Source of the DNA: Nocardioides baculatus
Lineage (GTDB): Bacteria; Actinomycetota; Actinomycetes; Propionibacteriales; Nocardioidaceae
Direction: 5' to 3'
Assembly: GCF_016735675.1 (NCBI RefSeq)
Contig: NZ_JAERSG010000005.1
Coordinates: 124,001-188,000 of the forward strand
DNA length: 64,000 bases
The notes under the pieces were generated by a model that saw only the letters and a list, made by a program, of their open reading frames with translations, was not told where the DNA came from and made no database searches. The position numbers were made by a program, and so were the translations under genes. This document shows, in pieces, positions 50,594 to 60,363 of the stretch. How positions within the stretch are numbered: position 1 is the stretch's first letter; each line of letters starts with the position of its first letter.

Positions 50594-51424
50594 ATGGCTG
50601 GCGTCCTCGTCCTCGCGGGCACCCCGATCGGGCAGGCCGGCGACGCACCGCCGCGGCTCGCGGCGGAGCTGTCGGGCGCCGACGTGGTCGCCGCCGAGGA
50701 CACCCGCCGGCTGAAGCGGCTCTGCGCCGACGTCGGCATCACGTTGTCGGGCCGGGTCGTCTCCTACTTCGAGGGCAACGAGCAGGCGCGTACGCCGGTG
50801 CTGCTGGAGGCGCTGCTGGCCGGCGACCGCGTGGTCCTGGTGACCGACGCCGGGATGCCGAGCGTCTCCGACCCGGGCTACCGGTTGGTGGCCGCCGCGG
50901 TCGCGCACGACATCCGCGTCACGGCGGTCCCCGGGCCGAGCGCGGTCCTCACCGCCCTGGCCGTCAGCGGACTGCCGGTGGACCGGTTCTGCTTCGAGGG
51001 GTTCCTGCCGCGCAAGGCCGGCGAGCGCGGCCGCCGGCTCGCGGCGCTGGCGACCGAGGAGCGCACGATGGTGTTCTTCGAGGCACCGCACCGCACCGAG
51101 GCTGCCCTCGCTGCCATGGCCGACGCGCTCGGCGACGACCGTCCCGCCGCCGTCTGCCGTGAGCTGACCAAGACCCACGAGGAGGTGCGCCGCGGTCCGC
51201 TGGCCGACCTCGTCGCGTGGGCCGCGGACGGCGTGCGCGGTGAGGTGACGATCGTGGTCGAGGGCTCGAGCGGGGCGCCCGCGGTCGACACCGACCCCGG
51301 CTCGCTGCGGGCGGCCGTCGCAGCGCTGGAGGAGTCCGGGTCGACCCGCAAGGAGGCGATCGCCGAGGTCGCGAAGCGCGCCGGGCTGCCCAAGCGGGAG
51401 GTGTACGACGTTGTCCACCGCTGA
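50594..51424 (+). CDS. rsmI: 16S rRNA (cytidine-1402-2'-O)-methyltransferase
   Basis: A 276-residue SAM enzyme that methylates the ribose of C1402 in the ribosomal decoding centre. Family marks: LVLAGTPIGQ at the N-terminus, VVAAEDTRRLKRL, VVLVTDAGMPSVSDPGYRLV, VTAVPGPSAVLTALAVSGLPVDRFCFEGFLPRK, MVFFEAPHR and AAVCRELTKTHEEVRRG. The C-terminal STRKEAIAEVAKRAGLPKREVYD is also typical. It starts eight bases after the copper-protein stop. The usual neighbour metG is absent; tatD overlaps its 3' end. Confidence 0.95.
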   Translation: MAGVLVLAGTPIGQAGDAPPRLAAELSGADVVAAEDTRRLKRLCADVGITLSGRVVSYFEGNEQARTPVLLEALLAGDRVVLVTDAGMPSVSDPGYRLVAAAVAHDIRVTAVPGPSAVLTALAVSGLPVDRFCFEGFLPRKAGERGRRLAALATEERTMVFFEAPHRTEAALAAMADALGDDRPAAVCRELTKTHEEVRRGPLADLVAWAADGVRGEVTIVVEGSSGAPAVDTDPGSLRAAVAALEESGSTRKEAIAEVAKRAGLPKREVYDVVHR

Positions 51425-52316
51425 GACAGGGGAGGGGCCCACGCGTTCGCGTGCAGCCACGGAGGAGAAGTCCGGCGCCCGCCGCGACCGCGAGCGCCCG
51501 CCGGCGCCGGAGCCGCTGCCGCACCCGGTCGTCGACAACCACTGCCACCTCGACATCGCCGACGGCGACTGGACCGCGACGGCGGACGCCATCGCCGCGG
51601 CCGCGGCGGTCGGCGTGCCGCGGATCGTGCAGATCGGCTGCGACCTCGAGGGCGCCCGGTGGGCCGTCGCCGCGGCCGCCGAGCACGATGCGCTCGTCGC
51701 CGGCGTCGCACTGCACCCCAACGAGGCGCCGCGGCTCGCGGCCGCCGGCGACCTCGAGTCGGCGCTGGAGGAGATCGAGCGGCTCGCGGCAGCGCACGAC
51801 AAGGTGCGCGCGGTCGGCGAGACCGGGCTCGACACCTTCCGGACCGGTGAGGACGGCCGGGCCGTGCAGGAGGAGAGCTTCCGCCGCCACATCGACCTCG
51901 CCAAGCGGCTCGACAAGACGCTGGTCATCCACGACCGTGACGCCCACGAAGACCTGCTGCGGATCGTCGACGAGGAGGGTGCGCCCGAGCGCTGGGTGAT
52001 GCACTGCTTCTCCGGCGATCCGGAGTTCGCGCGTCGGTGCCTCGACCGGGGTGCGCACCTGAGCTTCGCCGGCACCGTCACCTTCAAGAACGCCCAGACG
52101 CTGCGCGACGCGCTCGCGATCACGCCGCTCGACCGGGTCCTGGTCGAGACCGACGCCCCCTATCTCACGCCCACGCCCTACCGCGGTCGGCCCAACGCCT
52201 CCTACCTCGTCCCGCTCACCGTGCGGGCCATGGCCGAGGTGCTCGACGCCGACCTCGAGGAGCTCTGCCGGGCCATCGACGCCAACACCGCGACCGCCTT
52301 CGGAGGGTCCTGGTAG
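51411..52316 (+). CDS. TatD family metal-dependent hydrolase
   Basis: A 301-residue TIM-barrel DNase/hydrolase. Metal ligands are recognisable: VDNHCHLD, the glutamate in VGETGLD, the histidine in VIHDRDA, MHCFSG, and the aspartate in LVETDAPYLTP. The first 35 residues are a polar extension. The start is a TTG inside the rsmI gene (14-base overlap); no ATG or GTG fits the barrel start better. In the actinobacterial order tatD precedes rpfB, as here. Its biological role, possibly DNA repair or D-aminoacyl-tRNA editing, is unsettled for the family. Confidence 0.9.
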   Translation: MSTAETGEGPTRSRAATEEKSGARRDRERPPAPEPLPHPVVDNHCHLDIADGDWTATADAIAAAAAVGVPRIVQIGCDLEGARWAVAAAAEHDALVAGVALHPNEAPRLAAAGDLESALEEIERLAAAHDKVRAVGETGLDTFRTGEDGRAVQEESFRRHIDLAKRLDKTLVIHDRDAHEDLLRIVDEEGAPERWVMHCFSGDPEFARRCLDRGAHLSFAGTVTFKNAQTLRDALAITPLDRVLVETDAPYLTPTPYRGRPNASYLVPLTVRAMAEVLDADLEELCRAIDANTATAFGGSW

Positions 52317-52361
52317 CCGGTCGACGTGAGCCGGATCTCGCCCGATTTACGGCGTTCGAGT

Positions 52362-52389
52362 TTGCGGAGGCGCCCGTCGTCGTTATCGT
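52362..52389 (+). promoter_or_regulatory. Candidate rpfB promoter
   Basis: TTGCGG (52362-52367) and TATCGT (52384-52389) with a 16-base spacer, giving a leader of about 165 bases. The remaining 240-base gap between tatD and rpfB shows no clear riboswitch; I looked for c-di-AMP (ydaO) conserved blocks and saw none. Confidence 0.35.
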
Positions 52390-52396
52390 CTTGTGA

Positions 52397-53689
<1,293 letters not shown>

Positions 53690-53704
53690 TCGCCGTCCCG
53701 CTGC

Positions 53705-53770
53705 AACGCCGGGTTACGAGGTGTACCCACTGCCTTGCAAGGGGGTGGGTACAGCGCCTAACCCGGCGTT
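53705..53770 (+). terminator. Terminator after rpfB
   Basis: Two nested perfect stems: AACGCCGGGTTA (53705-53716)/TAACCCGGCGTT (53759-53770), and TGTACCCAC (53722-53730)/GTGGGTACA (53745-53753). It ends 12 bases before the -10 of ksgA. Confidence 0.85.
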
Positions 53771-53794
53771 ACAGCGGCCGATAGGGTTGCCCAC

Positions 53795-54670
53795 ATGACC
53801 ACCGAATCGGCCGGCCCGAGGCTCCTCGGGCCGGCCGAGGTGCGTGCGCTCGCGGCCGAGCTCGACCTACGGCCGACCAAGCAGCGCGGGCAGAACTTCG
53901 TCATCGACGCCAACACCGTGCGCCGGATCGTGCGCGAGTCCGGCATCACCGGCGACGACGTGGTCGTCGAGGTCGGGCCCGGCCTCGGCTCGCTGACCCT
54001 CGCCCTGCTCGAGGTCGCGAAGCGCGTCATCGCGATCGAGGTCGACCCGCTCCTCGCCGAGCGGCTGCCGGCCACGATCGCGGCGTACGCCCCGGGCCAG
54101 GTCGACGCCTTCGAGGTCGTGCTCGCCGACGCGATGCGCGTCGAGGAGGTGCCCGGCCCGCCGCCGACCGCGCTGGTCGCCAACCTCCCCTACAACGTCT
54201 CGGTCCCGGTGCTGATCCACCTGCTCACGCTGCTGCCGTCGCTCGAGCGCGGGCTCGTGATGGTGCAGGCCGAGGTCGCCGACCGGCTGGCCGCCGGTCC
54301 GGGGTCGAAGACCTACGGCGTGCCCAGCGTGAAGGCCGCCTGGTTCGCCGACGTACGACGTGCCGGTGCGATCGGACGCAACGTCTTCTGGCCGGCGCCC
54401 AACGTCGACTCCGGTCTGGTCGCCTGGACCCGGCGCGATCCGCCGGACACCACCGCCACGCGCCAGGAGGTCTTCGCCGTCGTCGACGCCGCGTTCGCCC
54501 AGCGTCGCAAGCAGGTCCGCGCGGCCCTCCGCGGGCTGGCCGGCTCGGCCGAGGTCGCGACCGCCGCCCTCGAGTCGGCCGGCGTCGACCCGACCGCGCG
54601 CGGCGAGGTGCTCACCGTCGAGGACTTCTCCCGGATCGCCGAGGGCCTGACGCGGGCGCGGGTGCAGTGA
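53795..54670 (+). CDS. ksgA: 16S rRNA dimethyladenosine transferase
   Basis: A 291-residue SAM enzyme (RsmA/KsgA) dimethylating A1518 and A1519 near the 3' end of 16S rRNA. Motifs: [41 protein letters not shown] (motif I), [33 protein letters not shown] (N-L-P-Y catalytic loop), [12 protein letters not shown] and [15 protein letters not shown]. The ATG is leaderless (TAGGGT at 53782-53787, seven bases ahead). Its stop overlaps ispE by four bases, as is usual in actinobacteria. Confidence 0.96.
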   Translation: MTTESAGPRLLGPAEVRALAAELDLRPTKQRGQNFVIDANTVRRIVRESGITGDDVVVEVGPGLGSLTLALLEVAKRVIAIEVDPLLAERLPATIAAYAPGQVDAFEVVLADAMRVEEVPGPPPTALVANLPYNVSVPVLIHLLTLLPSLERGLVMVQAEVADRLAAGPGSKTYGVPSVKAAWFADVRRAGAIGRNVFWPAPNVDSGLVAWTRRDPPDTTATRQEVFAVVDAAFAQRRKQVRAALRGLAGSAEVATAALESAGVDPTARGEVLTVEDFSRIAEGLTRARVQ

Positions 54671-55566
54671 ACACCACCGTCCGCGCCGCCGCCAAGATCA
54701 ACCTCCACCTCGGCGTCGGCCGGGTCCGCGAGGACGGCTTCCACCCGCTCGACACCGTCTACCAGGCGATCGGGATCCACGACGACCTGTCACTGGCCGC
54801 CGCCGACGACCTCACCCTGGCGACCCGTGTCGCCGACCACATCGACCCCGCCGACGTACCCGACGGACCCGACAACATCGTCCTGCGCGCCGCTCGACTG
54901 CTGGCATCGCACGCCGGTCGCCCGGCCACGGGCGCGTTCGAGGTCCGCAAGGACATCCCGGTCGCGGGCGGCATGGCCGGCGGGTCGGCCGACGCCGCCG
55001 CCGCGCTCGTGGCCTGCGACCGGCTCTGGGGCCTGGGGACCTCCGACGACGACCTGCTCGCGCTGGCCGCCGAGCTGGGCAGCGACATCCCGTTCTCCCT
55101 CGTCGGCGGTACGGCGCGGGGCGTGGGCCGCGGCGAGCTGGTGACGCCGGTCGACGACCGCGGCGCGTGGTGGTGGGTCGCCGTCCCCGCCGCGGAGGGC
55201 CTCTCGACGCCCGCGGTCTACCGCCACTTCGACACGATGCGCCCCGACGCCCCCGAGGTCCCGGCCTCGGCCGACGCCCTGCTCGCCGCGCTGGCGTCCG
55301 GCGAGCCCGTACGACTCGCGCGGGCGCTGCACAACGACCTCCAGGAGCCGGCGATCGACCTGCGTCCCGAGCTCGGGGACCTGATCACGCTGGGCGAGGC
55401 CGAGGGTGCGCTCCGCGGGATCGTCAGCGGGTCGGGACCGACCGTGGTCTTCCTGTGCGACTCCGCCGACGGCGCGCGCGAGACGGCCGCCGGCCTCGCG
55501 GGTGCCGGGCACGACGTCGTCCTCACCGCCACGGGGCCGGTCGCGGGCGCCCACCTGCTGGCCTAG
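54667..55566 (+). CDS. ispE: 4-diphosphocytidyl-2-C-methyl-D-erythritol kinase
   Basis: A 299-residue GHMP kinase of the MEP isoprenoid pathway. Family marks: [31 protein letters not shown] at the N-terminus, the phosphate-binding loop [41 protein letters not shown], and a C-terminal [17 protein letters not shown] start inside the end of ksgA (overlap). Provides isoprenoid precursors, for example for the polyprenyl-phosphate used by PMT and wall synthesis. Confidence 0.96.
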   Translation: MNTTVRAAAKINLHLGVGRVREDGFHPLDTVYQAIGIHDDLSLAAADDLTLATRVADHIDPADVPDGPDNIVLRAARLLASHAGRPATGAFEVRKDIPVAGGMAGGSADAAAALVACDRLWGLGTSDDDLLALAAELGSDIPFSLVGGTARGVGRGELVTPVDDRGAWWWVAVPAAEGLSTPAVYRHFDTMRPDAPEVPASADALLAALASGEPVRLARALHNDLQEPAIDLRPELGDLITLGEAEGALRGIVSGSGPTVVFLCDSADGARETAAGLAGAGHDVVLTATGPVAGAHLLA

Positions 55567-55638
55567 GGACATCTCCCCGGACCCCTCGGCCGGGCGCTAG
55601 GGTGTGCGCGGCATGTCGCGCTTACCGGGGGAGGCATC

Positions 55639-56136
55639 GTGACCGTGTTCCTGCTGGTCGGCGCGCTCGGAGTGCTGCTGCTGGTGGTCGCGCTCGTCCT
55701 CGGCGACGTGCTCGACGGTGCGTTCGAGGGACTCAGCGCCGGCTTCTTCTCGACCGAGGCGCTAGCGGGCTTCCTGGGCGCCCTCGGCTTCGGCGGCGCG
55801 ATCGCGTTGTCCGCCACCGGCTCCACCTCGCTCGCCGTCATCATCGGCCTGGTGCTCGGCGTGCTGCTGGGCGCCCTGGCGGCGAAGGCCTCGTCGTTCC
55901 TGCACGGCACCGGCGAGACCGACACCGTGCGCACCTCCGACATGGTCGAGAAGATCGGCTCGGTGGTCAGTGCGATCCCCGCCGACGGCTTCGGCGTGGT
56001 GTCGATCAGCGTCGGCGGCCACATCACCCGGCTCAACGCCCGCTCGAGCGTCCCCGTCGAGGCCGGCACCCAGGTGAGCGTCACCTCCGTCATCTCGCCC
56101 ACGGCCGTCCACGTCGAGCCCCTCTTCCTGCCCTGA
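55639..56136 (+). CDS. NfeD-like membrane protein
   Basis: A 165-residue protein. Two or three TM segments (FLLVGALGVLLLVVALVLGDVL; FLGALGFGGAIALSATGSTSLAVIIGLVLGVLLGALAA) are followed by an OB-fold-like beta domain (about residues 95-165: MVEKIGSVVSAIPADGFGVVSISVGGHITRLNARSSVPVEAGTQVSVTSVISPTAVHVEPL). This is the short NfeD/YqiJ pattern. Such genes are regularly paired with flotillins, as here, and are thought to help organise membrane domains. The GTG at 55639 has GGGGGAGG upstream, with a possible -10 TAGGGT about 40 bases away. Confidence 0.8.
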   Translation: MTVFLLVGALGVLLLVVALVLGDVLDGAFEGLSAGFFSTEALAGFLGALGFGGAIALSATGSTSLAVIIGLVLGVLLGALAAKASSFLHGTGETDTVRTSDMVEKIGSVVSAIPADGFGVVSISVGGHITRLNARSSVPVEAGTQVSVTSVISPTAVHVEPLFLP

Positions 56137-56173
56137 CCCGTCCGTCGTACGCACTTCGCTAGGAGCCCCATCC

Positions 56174-57715
56174 ATGTTCGGTCTGTCCGCCGTCGTCACC
56201 GCCGTGATCGGCCTCGTCGTCCTCCTGGTGCTCCTCGCGCTGCTGGTGGTCACCCGCTACAAGGTCGCCGGGCCCAACGAGTCGTTCATCATCACCGGGC
56301 GCAAGGGCAAGGGCGAGGTACGCAACCCGGAGACGGGCGAGATCTCCACCGACCTGTCCGGCCAGAAGGTCGTCATGGGCGGCGGCGTGTTCGTCATCCC
56401 GTTCGTGCAGCGCCTCGCCACCCTCGACCTGTCCTCGCGTCGCATCTCCGTGCAGATCCGCGGCGCGGTGTCGGGGCAGGGCATCAAGCTCAACCTCGAC
56501 GGCGTCGCGCTGGTCAAGGTCGGCGGCAACGAGGACTCGATCCGCGCGGCCGGCCAGCGCTTCCTCAGCCAGCAGGCCGAGATCGAGACCTTCACCCAGG
56601 AGGTCCTCGCGGGTGCGCTCCGCTCGATCGTCGGCTCGATGTCGGTGGAGCAGATCATCCGCGACCGCGCCGCCTTCGCACAGCGGGTCGCCGAGGAGTC
56701 CGAGTCCTCGCTGACCGGCCAGGGTCTCGTGCTCGACACCTTCCAGATCCAGGACATCACCGACGACGGCTCCTACCTCGCCGACCTCGGCCGTCCCGAG
56801 GCCGCCAAGCTCAACCAGCTCGCCTCGATCGCCGAGGCCAACGCGCGCCAGGCGGCCGAGCAGGCGCGGATCGCCGCGGAGCAGGAGATCGCGATCACCC
56901 AGCGCGCGCTCGCGCTCAAGAGCGCCGAGATCAAGGCCGAGACCGACGCCGCCAACGCGCAGGCCTCCGCCGCCGGCCCCCTCGCGCAGGCCGACCGCGA
57001 CCAGGCGATCCTCCTCGAGCAGGAGAAGGTGGCTGTCCGTCAGGCCGCGCTCAAGGAGCGCGAGCTCGACACCGAGGTCCGCAAGCCCGCCGACGCCGAG
57101 CGCTACCGCGTCGAGACCGAGGCGCAGGGTCGCCGCAACTCCCAGATCCTCGAGGCCGAGGCCAAGAAGGCCGCCTCCATCGCGGCGGCCGAGGCGGACG
57201 CCGAGAAGGCCCGGCTCACCGGTGAGGGCGAGAAGTCCCGCCGTTCGGCGCTCGCCGAGGCCGAGGCCATCGAGGGTGCCAAGCGCGGTGAGGCGGAGAA
57301 GGCCCGCCGCGTCGCGGAGGCGGACGCCGTACGTGCCGAGGGTGAGGCGCAGGGTGCCGCGATCCTGGCGGCCGGCCAGGCCGAGGCCGAGGCGATGGAC
57401 AAGAAGGCCGCGGCGTTCGCGGGCTACAACGAGGCCGCCGTCCTGCAGATGCTGATCGAGGTGCTGCCGAAGGTGGCCGCCGAGCTCGCGCGGCCGATGG
57501 CCGGCATCGACAAGCTCACCGTGATCTCGGCCGACGGCGCCGGCGAGCTCCCGCGGCAGGTCACGAACAACCTCGTCCAGACGATGGAGCTGCTGAAGAC
57601 GACCACCGGCCTCGACATCGAGTCGCTGATCCAGAAGTACGCCGGCACCTCCTCCTCGCCCGCCGCGGTCGCCGCGCCGGCTCCGGCCGCGGAGGACGAC
57701 GAGCCCACGCGCTGA
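56174..57715 (+). CDS. Flotillin-like SPFH protein
   Basis: A 513-residue membrane scaffold. An N-terminal TM segment (AVVTAVIGLVVLLVLLALLVVTRY) leads to the SPFH/band 7 domain (VAGPNESFIITGRKGKGEV, VVMGGGVFVIPFVQRLATLDLSSRRISVQI, NLDGVALVKVGGNEDSIRAAGQRFL, EVLAGALRSIVGSMSVEQIIRDRAAFAQRVAEE). A long Ala/Glu/Lys coiled coil follows (about residues 215-415), with the repeated A-E-A pattern of flotillins. The C-terminus is an AAVAAPAPAAEDDEP tail. AGGAG eight bases before the ATG. Co-oriented with and 37 bases behind the NfeD gene, its usual partner. Confidence 0.92.
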   Translation: MFGLSAVVTAVIGLVVLLVLLALLVVTRYKVAGPNESFIITGRKGKGEVRNPETGEISTDLSGQKVVMGGGVFVIPFVQRLATLDLSSRRISVQIRGAVSGQGIKLNLDGVALVKVGGNEDSIRAAGQRFLSQQAEIETFTQEVLAGALRSIVGSMSVEQIIRDRAAFAQRVAEESESSLTGQGLVLDTFQIQDITDDGSYLADLGRPEAAKLNQLASIAEANARQAAEQARIAAEQEIAITQRALALKSAEIKAETDAANAQASAAGPLAQADRDQAILLEQEKVAVRQAALKERELDTEVRKPADAERYRVETEAQGRRNSQILEAEAKKAASIAAAEADAEKARLTGEGEKSRRSALAEAEAIEGAKRGEAEKARRVAEADAVRAEGEAQGAAILAAGQAEAEAMDKKAAAFAGYNEAAVLQMLIEVLPKVAAELARPMAGIDKLTVISADGAGELPRQVTNNLVQTMELLKTTTGLDIESLIQKYAGTSSSPAAVAAPAPAAEDDEPTR

Positions 57716-57787
57716 TCCACCGCTCCGGGGCGTCGACCGACGCCGATCCGCGTCCGCGGGGGTGCGCCTGAGAGGATCGCCCCCGAC

Positions 57788-59584
57788 ATGGCGAACCTCA
57801 TCAACCTCGAGCGCGTCTCGAAGTCCTACGGCGTACGGCCGTTGCTCGACGACGTCTCCCTCGGCATCTCCGTGGGGGAGCGGGTCGGCATCGTCGGCCG
57901 CAACGGCGACGGCAAGACGACGCTGCTCGAGGTGATGACCGGGATCGAGCAGCCCGACGCCGGCCGGGTCTCGCGCACCCGCGGCGTCGAGATCGGATAC
58001 CTCCACCAGGGCGACGAGCTCGTCGACAGCCACAGCGTCCGCGAGGCCGTGCTCGGCGGCCGCGAGGACCACGAGTGGGCGGCCGACGCGACGACCCGGC
58101 AGGTGGTCGAGGAGCTGCTCGCCGGAGTCACGCTCGACCGGGCCGTGGTCGGGCTGTCGGGTGGCGAGCGCCGTCGCTGTGCCCTGGCCGCGCTGCTGCT
58201 CTCGCGCCACGACCTGATCGTGCTCGACGAGCCGACCAACCACCTCGATGTCGAGGCCGTCGCGTGGCTCGCCGCGCACCTCGTCTCGCTGCCCAGCGCG
58301 CTGATCGTGGTGACCCACGACCGATGGTTCCTCGACGAGGTCTGCCAGACGACGTGGGAGGTCCACGACGGGGCGGTCGACTCCTACGAGGGCGGCTACG
58401 CGTCGTACGTCCTGGCCAAGGCCGAGCGGTCCCGGCAGGCCGCCGCCTCCGAGACGCGACGGATGAACCTCGCCCGCAAGGAGCTCGCCTGGCTGCGGCG
58501 CGGCCCGCCGGCGCGTACGTCGAAGCCGAAGTTCCGCATCGACGCGGCCAACGCCCTCATCGACGACGTACCGCCGCCGCGCGACCGGATGGAGCTCCAG
58601 CGCTTCGCCAGCCAGCGGCTCGGCAAGGACGTCGTCGACATCGAGGACGTCGACCTCGCGCGCGGCGACAAGGTGCTGCTCGACCACGCCACCTGGCGGA
58701 TCGGGCCGGGTGACCGCATCGGCATCGTCGGGGTCAACGGCGCCGGCAAGACCTCGCTGCTGTCGCTGATCGCCGGCACCCTGCCGCCCGACGTCGGGCG
58801 GGTCAGGCACGGCCGGACGATCGCGATGCAGCACCTCACGCAGGCGCTCGACGACGTCGACCCGGAGGGTCGCGTGCTGCCGACGGTCGAGTCGATCCGA
58901 CGCGTCACGAAGACCCTCGACGGGCAGGAGATCACCGCGACGTCGATGCTCGAGCGTTTCGGCTTCACCGGCGACCGGCTGACCGCGCGCCTCGGCGACC
59001 TCTCCGGTGGCGAGCGACGGCGCTTCCAGCTGCTCAAGCTGCTGCTGACCGAGCCCAACGTGCTGCTGCTCGACGAGCCGACCAACGACCTCGACATCGA
59101 CACGCTCAACGTGCTCGAGGACTTCCTCGACAGCTGGCCCGGCACCCTGATCGTCGTCTCGCACGACCGCTACTTCCTCGAGCGGGTCACCGACTCCGTC
59201 TGGGCGCTGCTCGGTGACGGGCAGGTCTCGATGCTGCCCCGCGGGGTCGACGAGTACCTCGAGCGTCGGTCGAGCGAGCAGGCGGCTGCCGCGGCCACGT
59301 CACCGCAGGCGGTCGCTCCGACGACCAGCGACGTCCCCGGCCCGGCCGCCGCCAAGGCGCGCCCCGGCTCGGCCGAGGACCGAGCGGCCCGCAAGGTGCT
59401 GGCCCGGGTGGAGAAGCAGCTCGAGCGCATCGCCGTACGCGAGGCGGAGCTGCACGCCGAGATGGAGGCCAACCTCAGCGACTACGACCTGCTCGCGCGC
59501 GTCGGCAACCAGCTCGGCGAGCTGGCCGCGGAGAAGGACGAGCTCGAGATGGAGTGGCTCGAGGCCTCCGAGGCCGTCGAGTAG
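57788..59584 (+). CDS. ABC-F family ATPase (Uup-like)
   Basis: A 598-residue soluble protein with two ABC ATPase domains and no membrane part; ABC-F proteins act on the ribosome or in DNA maintenance. Domain 1: Walker A GRNGDGKTT, signature LSGGERRRCALA, Walker B LIVLDEPTNHLD. Domain 2: GVNGAGKTS, LSGGERRRFQLL, VLLLDEPTNDLD. The linker (KAERSRQAAASETRRMNLARKELAWLRRGPPARTSKPKFRI) is the short one of Uup-type proteins. The C-terminal coiled coil (about 540-598) matches the DNA-binding region of Uup. Follows ispE/flotillin genes; antibiotic resistance is possible but not indicated. Repeat family B follows the stop. Confidence 0.9.
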   Translation: MANLINLERVSKSYGVRPLLDDVSLGISVGERVGIVGRNGDGKTTLLEVMTGIEQPDAGRVSRTRGVEIGYLHQGDELVDSHSVREAVLGGREDHEWAADATTRQVVEELLAGVTLDRAVVGLSGGERRRCALAALLLSRHDLIVLDEPTNHLDVEAVAWLAAHLVSLPSALIVVTHDRWFLDEVCQTTWEVHDGAVDSYEGGYASYVLAKAERSRQAAASETRRMNLARKELAWLRRGPPARTSKPKFRIDAANALIDDVPPPRDRMELQRFASQRLGKDVVDIEDVDLARGDKVLLDHATWRIGPGDRIGIVGVNGAGKTSLLSLIAGTLPPDVGRVRHGRTIAMQHLTQALDDVDPEGRVLPTVESIRRVTKTLDGQEITATSMLERFGFTGDRLTARLGDLSGGERRRFQLLKLLLTEPNVLLLDEPTNDLDIDTLNVLEDFLDSWPGTLIVVSHDRYFLERVTDSVWALLGDGQVSMLPRGVDEYLERRSSEQAAAAATSPQAVAPTTSDVPGPAAAKARPGSAEDRAARKVLARVEKQLERIAVREAELHAEMEANLSDYDLLARVGNQLGELAAEKDELEMEWLEASEAVE

Positions 59585-59595
59585 GCGCCTCTCGT

Positions 59596-59680
59596 GCTGT
59601 CGGAGTCCCCGCATGTGCGGGGACTCCGACACTCCGAGGCGGTTGCAACCCCCTCCAGGTGTCCGACTCGCCCTCCCAGT
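59596..59680. repeat. Repeat family B, copy 2
   Basis: 85 bases aligning without gaps to 18093-18177, with about ten differences. The core TGTCGGAGTCCCCGCA/TGCGGGGACTCCGACA is intact around a TG centre. The element lies between convergent abcF and marR, wholly outside both. Confidence 0.85.
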
Positions 59681-59695
59681 CCGGTGGAGACGAGC

Positions 59696-60181
59696 TCAGC
59701 TGAAGGGCGCGAGCAGCGAGCGCAACAGGCCGGCCAGCTGCGTACGCTGCTTGTCCGGCAGGTCGGCGAGCAGGTCGGCCTCGGCCGCGAGGAGTGCCTC
59801 GAAGGCGCCGTCGACGGTGGCCTTGCCGTCGACCGTCAGCCGGACCAGGACGCCGCGGCGGTCCTTCGGGTCGGGGAGGCGCTCGACGAGTCCGCGGGCG
59901 GTGAGCCGGTCGACCCGGTTGGTCATGGTGCCGCTGGTCACGAGGGTCTCGCGGAGCAGGCGACCGGGGGAGAGCTCGTACGGCGACCCGGCCCGGCGCA
60001 GCGCGGCCAGCACGTCGAACTCCCACGACTCGATGCCGTGCGCGGTGAACGCGTCGCGGCGGGCGAGGTCGAGGTGGCGGGCCAGTCGGCTGATGCGTGA
60101 GAACACCTCGACAGGTGCGAGGTCGAGGTCGCCGCGCTCGCGCCCCCAGGCCTCGACCAGGTCGTCCACCTCGTCCCGCAT
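59696..60181 (-). CDS. MarR family regulator
   Basis: A 161-residue MarR protein. N-terminal MRDEVDDLVEAWGRERGDLDLAPVEVFSRISRLARHLDLAR is typical of one large actinobacterial subgroup. The winged helix is FDVLAALRRAGSPYELSPGRLLRETLVTSGTMTNRVDRLTARGLVERLPDPKDRRGVLVRL. I choose ATG 60181 because CAGGAT lies seven bases upstream, the leaderless spacing; ATG 60190 would add three residues. Two candidate binding sites (60219-60232, 60258-60271) lie in its upstream region, so it probably controls itself and perhaps the divergent methyltransferase gene. Confidence 0.9.
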   Translation of the reverse strand: MRDEVDDLVEAWGRERGDLDLAPVEVFSRISRLARHLDLARRDAFTAHGIESWEFDVLAALRRAGSPYELSPGRLLRETLVTSGTMTNRVDRLTARGLVERLPDPKDRRGVLVRLTVDGKATVDGAFEALLAAEADLLADLPDKQRTQLAGLLRSLLAPFS

Positions 60182-60218
60182 GCGGGCCATCCTGCCAGAT
60201 GTCGGGTTCGGTCGAGAA

Positions 60219-60271
60219 TCTTGACATCGAGAGAGATGTGGCGGAGGGTGGGAGATGTCTCGACATCAAGA
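60219..60271. promoter_or_regulatory. Two MarR-type boxes in inverted order
   Basis: TCTTGACATCGAGA (60219-60232) and its exact complement TCTCGATGTCAAGA as read on the other strand (60258-60271 reads TCTCGACATCAAGA). Each 14-mer is itself palindromic apart from one pair (TCTYGA-CA-TCRAGA). Their centres are 39 bases apart, between marR and the methyltransferase gene. Confidence 0.65.
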
Positions 60272-60282
60272 CATATTCCCGG

Positions 60283-60343
60283 GTAGTTCAGGGTGATCTG
60301 GTCATGGGAGAGTCCTGACGACCACCATCTCTCCCTGAACTAC
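60283..60343. repeat. Repeat family A copy 2
   Basis: GTAGTTCAGGG (60283-60293) and CCCTGAACTAC (60333-60343), with the internal TCCTGACGACC shared with the copy at 14840-14898. Here it lies upstream of a gene, between the MarR boxes and the methyltransferase ribosome-binding site, so it would be part of that gene's leader if transcribed. Confidence 0.75.
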
Positions 60344-60363
60344 GCGGACGGAGGAGCGACCAC

